Shown in pieces: positions 63,015 to 64,000 of a stretch of DNA of 64,000 nt. A model generated the notes under the pieces. That model saw only the letters and a list, made by a program, of their open reading frames with translations. It had not been told where the DNA came from and searched no databases. Position 1 is the stretch's first letter, and each line of letters starts with the position of its first letter. This stretch comes from Aeromonas sp. FDAARGOS 1405. GTDB taxonomy: Bacteria; Pseudomonadota; Gammaproteobacteria; Enterobacterales; Aeromonadaceae. The stretch lies in the NCBI RefSeq assembly GCF_019048265.1, contig NZ_CP077311.1, positions 3,233,001 through 3,297,000 of the forward strand. The letters are read 5' to 3'. The position numbers and the translations under genes were made by a program.

Positions 63015-64000
63015 ATGATGTTGGATAAACTACGCGAAGGGGCGCAGGGCAAGGTAGCCAAGGTTATCTTGGGCCTGATCATCCTCTCCTTTGCCTTGGC
63101 TGGTGTAGGTAGTTACCTGAACGGCCCGGCCCGTACCGCCCCCGCCACCGTCAATGGCACCGAGATCAGTGCTGCGGCACTGGAAAATGCCTACCGTAAC
63201 GAGCGCGCCCGCATGGAATCCCAGATGGGAGAGGCATTCAGCCAGCTGGCCGCGAACCCCGATTACATGAAACAGTTCCGCCGTGGCGTGCTGGATCGGC
63301 TGATCGATCAGGCGCTGCTGGACAGCAAGGCCCGTGAACTGGGTCTGCGCATCAGCGATGAACAGATCAAGCAGGCCATCGTAGCGATGCCGGAGTTTGC
63401 CGAGAACGGCAAGTTCAACAATGACCGCTATCTTCAGTTGATCCGTCGTGCTGGTATGACTCCCGAAATGTTCCGTGACTCCCTGCGTCAGGATATGGTG
63501 CGTCAACAGCTGATGAGCGCCCTGCTGGGCACCGAATTCTCTCTCAAGGGTGAAGCGGAGCAGCTCGACAAGCTCTACAACCAGACTCGCGATCTGCGCC
63601 TGGTTCGTCTGGCTGCCGCCAACTACATGGCTGACGTTCAGGTCTCCGACAACGAGCTGGAGCAGTACTACAAGACCAATGGTGCCCGTTTCATGAACGA
63701 CGAGCAGGTCAAGGTCGACTATCTGCTGCTGGACGCCGCCAACCTCGCCAAAGATATCAAGGTCACCGAGCAGGATGCCCAGGATTACTACGATCAGCAC
63801 CAGGATCTGTTCCAGCGTGCCGAGCGTCGCCACGTGGCTCATATTCTGATCCCGTTTGGCAAGGATGAGAAAGCGGCTGAGCAGAAGGCCGAGGCCGTAT
63901 TGGCCAAAGCCAAAGCTGGAGATGATTTTGCTGCATTGGCCAAGGCTGACTCCTCCGATACCTTCTCTGCCAAAAAAGGCGGCGAGCTGGACTGGTTCGA
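63015..64000 (+). CDS. ppiD: Periplasmic folding chaperone PpiD (5' part, cut by window end)
   Basis: The first 328 residues are visible and remain open at the window edge. MMLDKLREGAQGKVAKVILGLIILSFALAGVGSYL gives an N-terminal membrane anchor. A SurA-N-like domain (about 40-190) and the beginning of the parvulin domain (RRHVAHILIPFGKDEKAA... LAKADSSDTFSAKKGGELDWF) follow. PpiD assists proteins leaving the Sec translocon. Adjacent ATGs at 63015 and 63018 are equivalent. The truncation is due to the window, not the gene. Confidence 0.95.
   Translation, partial: MMLDKLREGAQGKVAKVILGLIILSFALAGVGSYLNGPARTAPATVNGTEISAAALENAYRNERARMESQMGEAFSQLAANPDYMKQFRRGVLDRLIDQALLDSKARELGLRISDEQIKQAIVAMPEFAENGKFNNDRYLQLIRRAGMTPEMFRDSLRQDMVRQQLMSALLGTEFSLKGEAEQLDKLYNQTRDLRLVRLAAANYMADVQVSDNELEQYYKTNGARFMNDEQVKVDYLLLDAANLAKDIKVTEQDAQDYYDQHQDLFQRAERRHVAHILIPFGKDEKAAEQKAEAVLAKAKAGDDFAALAKADSSDTFSAKKGGELDWF

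Overview
The window is a compact, GC-rich chromosomal segment of a gammaproteobacterium. The best fit is Aeromonas. This rests on the tig-clpP-clpX-lon-hupB-ppiD order, YtfK (DUF1107) and DUF3802 proteins, an NhaD antiporter, mfd followed by a PilZ-like gene and lolCDE, and a lysine riboswitch on lysC. That assignment is inference from gene content; no rRNA, tRNA, IS element, prophage or CRISPR array was seen.

Layout. 0-6.8 kb: a two-gene ABC exporter of FtsX/YbbAP type, a DUF4357 protein, the Na+/H+ antiporter NhaD and a Bcr/CflA drug exporter. 6.9-10 kb: two multi-spanning membrane proteins that resemble lipid-linked glycosyltransferases. 10.1-16.6 kb: an unusual minus-strand cluster. It contains a b-type cytochrome-like membrane protein, a six-haem periplasmic cytochrome c with a beta-propeller-like front end, an FTR1 iron permease, a flavin oxidase and a small secreted protein. 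It looks like a redox-linked iron uptake system. 16.8-22.2 kb: a DUF2919 protein, CorA, and divergent etfQO / etfBA sharing a palindrome of LiuR type. 22.4-26.3 kb: serC, aroA and aroG (aroG behind a TyrR box). 26.3-33.2 kb: a sulfatase-fold envelope enzyme, a kinase-fold protein, lysC with its riboswitch, and argA with an ARG box placed between -35 and -10.

33.4-46 kb: msrA, small conserved proteins, an alpha/beta hydrolase, a leucine-rich-repeat/protein-kinase fusion, thiopurine methyltransferase, a cytosolic M16 protease, sixA, ytfK, a DMT exporter and oppA. Two intergenic stretches look like unannotated small RNAs. One (about 39118-39275) has an FNR box centred near -41.5 and an FnrS-like terminator. 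The other (about 34124-34248) lies behind a sigmaE-like promoter. 46-64 kb: fbp, mfd, the PilZ-like gene, lolCDE (lipoprotein release), yfbR, a YccF protein, and the proteostasis block tig, clpP, clpX, lon (with a clear sigma32 promoter), hupB and the first part of ppiD, which runs off the window.

Regulation is unusually readable here. Amino-acid biosynthesis genes carry their classical controls (lysine riboswitch, TyrR box, ARG box), ETF genes carry a LiuR-like operator, and stress and redox elements (sigma32, sigmaE-like, FNR) can be placed by eye. Three perfectly spaced TGATCAA repeats at 3336-3382 have no explanation.
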